A program made the translations under genes and the position numbers. Below the pieces are notes generated by a model, which saw nothing but the letters and a program-made list of their open reading frames with translations, did not search any database and was not told the origin of the DNA. This document shows, piece by piece, positions 60,718-64,000 of a stretch of DNA of 64,000 bases (position 1 is its first letter; every line of letters begins with the position of its first letter). Source of the stretch: Sipunculus nudus (lineage: Eukaryota; Annelida; Sipuncula; Golfingiida; Sipunculidae); assembly GCA_026874595.1 (NCBI GenBank), contig CM049314.1, forward strand, positions 57,212,300 through 57,276,299, read 5' to 3'.

Positions 60718-61803
60718 CCATATTTATTCTAATTTGGCAACCACTTAAAAATAATTAATTTTCTCAGAGGTCGAGATAATGGAGGATATTTGAAAATTAT
60801 CTTCATGCAGAAATTGCGGTGGTCGAGATTTTAGAGGCATGCAGTTTGATAACCTTCCGTAGAGACGCAGAGCCGCTCTGACACTCGAGCGGTCATATGA
60901 ATTGAGTGATAATTTGGTCGTTTATAAGTTTGTTTTGTTAGCTTAACAGTATTTCCTACAAACGGGCTTCAAACAATCACATGAATTATACGGAGTCCGC
61001 AAATGATTAATCAAACTGAGCTCAATCACTTCACAAAATGATCACTATTTCGTGTATAGGTACGATCACTTGACATAGACGGCAACTCATGTAACTACCA
61101 GCTGTTTCAAGTTAACCCACCAGGCAGCGATATCGGCGGGCCGAAAGGGACAAGCAGCTGCACGGGATTTGGAAGAAGACTTTATAAAAAATAACTGCCT
61201 ATTATCAGATAACTTTTATTTGCATAATACGTAATAAATAAAGGAAAGTAAAGGCGCGTTAAAATATATACGACCAGAAATGGTCCCAGCTCGCGTGCCC
61301 TCGATCGGGCCCTGTTTGGTACGTGCGGTCACTCATCCAAAAACTAACCGGGGTCGTTTTAACTTAACTAAGATGACAGTTCCAACTGTGTCACAGTTGT
61401 TCCACCGCGCGTGCTTTCCCGTACGTTGTAAATATTATTGCTAAAGATCCCACATGAATTGCACATGAGGAACGTGCGTACCAGGAATGGTACACAAGTT
61501 TGCTTCGTTAAGGACACCCATTTTGATCTTGAACGCATTATCATGTTTATATATTATGAAAAACGCATCTTTGTATCTGCAAAAATTTTATTTGAAACAA
61601 GTTTGATGTGGATGCTCAATGTAATAAGAATCTAGTCAGATACAAACTGCGGTGCCCATGAGAGACGGAGGCATTTCACCTTAACATCATCAACAGAAAA
61701 CATCGTCGGCAGTGGCAAAATTAGAGTCATTTTAGGTATTATGCTTTCAAAATATTTTTGGGGTCGAGAAATAAGAGGGATCGGCAAATTGGGATAAATA
61801 CGG
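60718..61803. mobile_element. 1.09-kb TIR DNA transposon, non-autonomous
   Basis: The left end CCATATTTATTCTAATTTGG and right end, whose reverse complement reads CCGTATTTATCCCAATTTGC, are ~25-30-bp imperfect inverted repeats flanked by TA. The repeats extend inward to GAGGTCGAGATAATGG / GGTCGAGAAATAAGAGG motifs. The interior is markedly richer in CpG than the surrounding intron (for example 61130-61330). The open frame 61438-61635 has no recognisable transposase motif. Confidence 0.75.
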
Positions 61804-64000
61804 TATTAATGATTTAAATAGTTGTTAGGGAACTTTAAGTTGCTACTGCTGCTGAAATGAGATTGAGTAGCTGTTATGCTAGCTGGGATGATATGCTGCA
61901 CATGTTATTATTTAAGTCATTCAAATATATTGCCATTTTTGTCATATTTGATGGCTTTTTGTTTGACAGCTAGCATTCATCCATTCTTGTTTCCTGATAG
62001 ATAGCCCTGCAATAACCTCTTTCTTGAAAAATGTCATATTCCTCAGAATTTAAGGGAATGTATAGGAAATGACCCTCTTATGACACATCACTTGGCATTA
62101 TTCTTGACAGCTCAAGACCAAAAATTGGCATTTCAAAGGTGTGGCCATGCACAGAGGAGTTGTGTGATAAAGGTGGAGTGGCACCACAGTCGGTTGTAAT
62201 ATAAATTAAAGGGAAACTGATATTCAAACCAAAAGGAAATGTTGCCATGGCATTCAAATAAAGTTTAAGAGTAAAGCCTATAAAATCTTGAAAAAGTCAC
62301 TTCAGTCCACTTATATTATGCAAAACATACTAACACACGTCATGCGTGCACCATGTGCACGTCAATGGTCAAGCATCAGCAGTCTCTCTTGAAGCAATTT
62401 TTTAAGCATGATGCACACTTATTACATGGGGAATTCCTCTTCATGACATAACTTCAGAGAGGGTTTCCCTCACCAGCATACACATTCAGGATTAAACTTG
62501 AAACATGTTTGCAGCGTTAGTTTATTTTGAATTTGTCACAGACCGCATGCATGACGCTTGATGCACACGTGTTAGTCTGTTTTGTAAATGTTGCCTTGAG
62601 ATGGATTCTCTTTAAAACCTGAAAGTGTCTGGTAGGTAGCAGTAGAGGTAATGTAATTCATAAGATCCAGAGCTTACTTCAAGAGCACAATACCAGAGAG
62701 ACCTTGTTATCCTAAACCGCATGGAGAAACAAAGATATACCCTCGGGTACTGTCCAGGGGCTGGTTGTTTGAAGTCATATTAGTAAGGTTTATAACATTA
62801 GCATGGGAGTTACTTCTGTCGGCCACTGATCTGCTTAACCTAGCAGTAATGCTGTAGAACTCCAATGTAGGTTTCCTTTTGTGATTGCATCAGGACCCGC
62901 ACGACATGAGGCAGACCCAGGGCTGTGCCCTACAGCTTGTCCCTAGTGTTTGTTTGAAGGTATATTAGAGATGTAAGATTTACTAGTATCACAAATTTAT
63001 AAAGTACATATAACCTCAAATATCTAAATTGAAATGAAAATAAAAATTGTTTGGATAGTTGAGGTTATTGATATGTGAGTTCAGACATTTTCAAGAAGTA
63101 TTTTGCTGGTACATTGATAGCTACATTTGGCATATCATTTTAAATGTTCCATTAACATGATCCTGGCATAGAGTAACGTTATTTCATCATATCATTTTTA
63201 ATTGTCATTAATTATATTTTCCTTTCAAAGCTGCAAAGCATGTAATGGGGTTAATTTTGCTTCCTTTCCTTAAATTACAGGAAAATAAGAAAAAAGAGAT
63301 TCTGCTCTAACAATGTTTTTCAGTAATATCATCTATACCATATTTGTAGCATGTCTATAATTGTGCTGTTGGATTTGCTCAGTTTTGCTGTCTCAGATAA
63401 AAGGAAACTAGGTGGAATTCTCTTAAACAACTCAGGCCCTAGCTTGCATGATCATCATCATATGAAAATAAAATTAATATATGGTGCAATGTCCCCACAT
63501 CAGTGAAATTTGAATTTGCGAATTCATTGAATGAACGCACTTTTCTTAATGATTGTGGTTGATTCTTTATGAAATTATCAATGTTCCCCTTTTTTAAAGA
63601 ATTTATGTATCTGGTATCAAATGGACCAGTTTCCCACTCTTGTGATTTCCCATGAGGAAATGAACAGATTAATATTATTTCACTAGAATAGCTCACTCTG
63701 AAGTCTTAATAAAATCCAAGGGCCCAATTAATTATTTTAATTATGATTAATGGATTTTCTAGTTTGTATTCATATGAAATTAAACAGAAAGACAACTGAC
63801 TGATTCATTTTGAAATATAATTTGGTTTAATGAAGATTTAATGAAGGTTAAACTGGGCAGGTCCCAAATGAAATAGGATCATGCCGATTTGTCACATATC
63901 TCTTCCATCGGGATAGAGCATGCACTGTCATCAGTTGATCCATCTTAGAATAAACATGTCTTTGTTTTCAGAAACTGAAATCCAATTGTAAATAATTACA
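61804..64000. other. Intron 7, end of window
   Basis: AT-rich sequence with no recognised exon or repeat terminus. I looked for the next CASK exon (LYDKI-like, followed by the second L27) and did not find it. The minus-strand frame 63439-63696 has no motif. Confidence 0.5.

Noticed and set aside
1-64000. tRNA, rRNA or other structured RNA genes
   Set aside because: I scanned by eye for tRNA B-box-like GGTTCRANNCC contexts and rRNA signatures and saw none with a matching partner; a covariance-model scan would be decisive.

Overview
The window is a piece of an animal nuclear genome, most probably a bivalve mollusc. It is AT-rich, has long introns, and is full of dispersed repeats with (TCCG)n/(GTCTGTCC)n tracts of the kind known from bivalves. 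I cannot name the species. The only protein-coding gene I can support is CASK, the CaM-kinase-like MAGUK scaffold, on the + strand and incomplete at both ends. Seven exons (5283-5360, 31135-31310, 41133-41308, 42173-42295, 43232-43312, 57679-57796, 58178-58299) join in consistent phase into 874 nt, or 291 codons. They run from the kinase hinge ([13 protein letters not shown]) through the pseudo-active site (HRDMKPHC, then GFG instead of DFG), the APE motif, the C-lobe and the calmodulin-binding segment to the start of the first L27 domain. The N-lobe exons lie upstream of the window. The rest of L27 plus the PDZ, SH3 and guanylate-kinase exons lie downstream.

Layout: 1-3170 is a degenerate mosaic of one repeat family. 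4612-5282 is a 15-copy tandem array whose unit is the 3' splice site plus the first bases of the first CASK exon. 5361-31134 is a 25.8-kb intron. It holds two repeats that share a GTGCCCTATAGT motif, a foldback MITE, a truncated family element with a nested TIR transposon, a CAGGTA-rich degenerate tandem array (21.3-23.0 kb), a CpG-denser block (23.1-26.8 kb), a 278-bp satellite (27.25-29.45 kb) and a 21-bp minisatellite (30.09-30.45 kb). 31311-41132 holds one full Helentron-like element (33148-35772), an 18-bp-TIR MITE and a 322-bp foldback MITE. The two introns between 41309 and 43231 are short and plain. 43313-57678 holds three more Helentron-like elements, one of which carries a nested pogo/Tigger-like transposon with a recognisable transposase remnant. 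The tail 58300-64000 holds a dispersed repeat, a 177-bp MITE and a 1.09-kb TIR element.

The most unusual observations are as follows. (1) The exon-edge tandem array multiplies near-perfect copies of a functional 3' splice acceptor. Only the nearest decoy would extend the exon in frame, by exactly 12 residues inserted at the kinase hinge. (2) A coherent family of Helentron/HINE-like elements has a 5' hairpin, sub-terminal inverted repeats, internal tandem duplication and a 3' palindrome. (3) A dense array of CAGGTA/CAGGTAAG motifs forms a palindromic tandem repeat in the largest intron. No RNA genes, CRISPR arrays or prokaryotic-type signals were recognised. Repeat boundaries were read by eye and are approximate unless a terminal motif is quoted.
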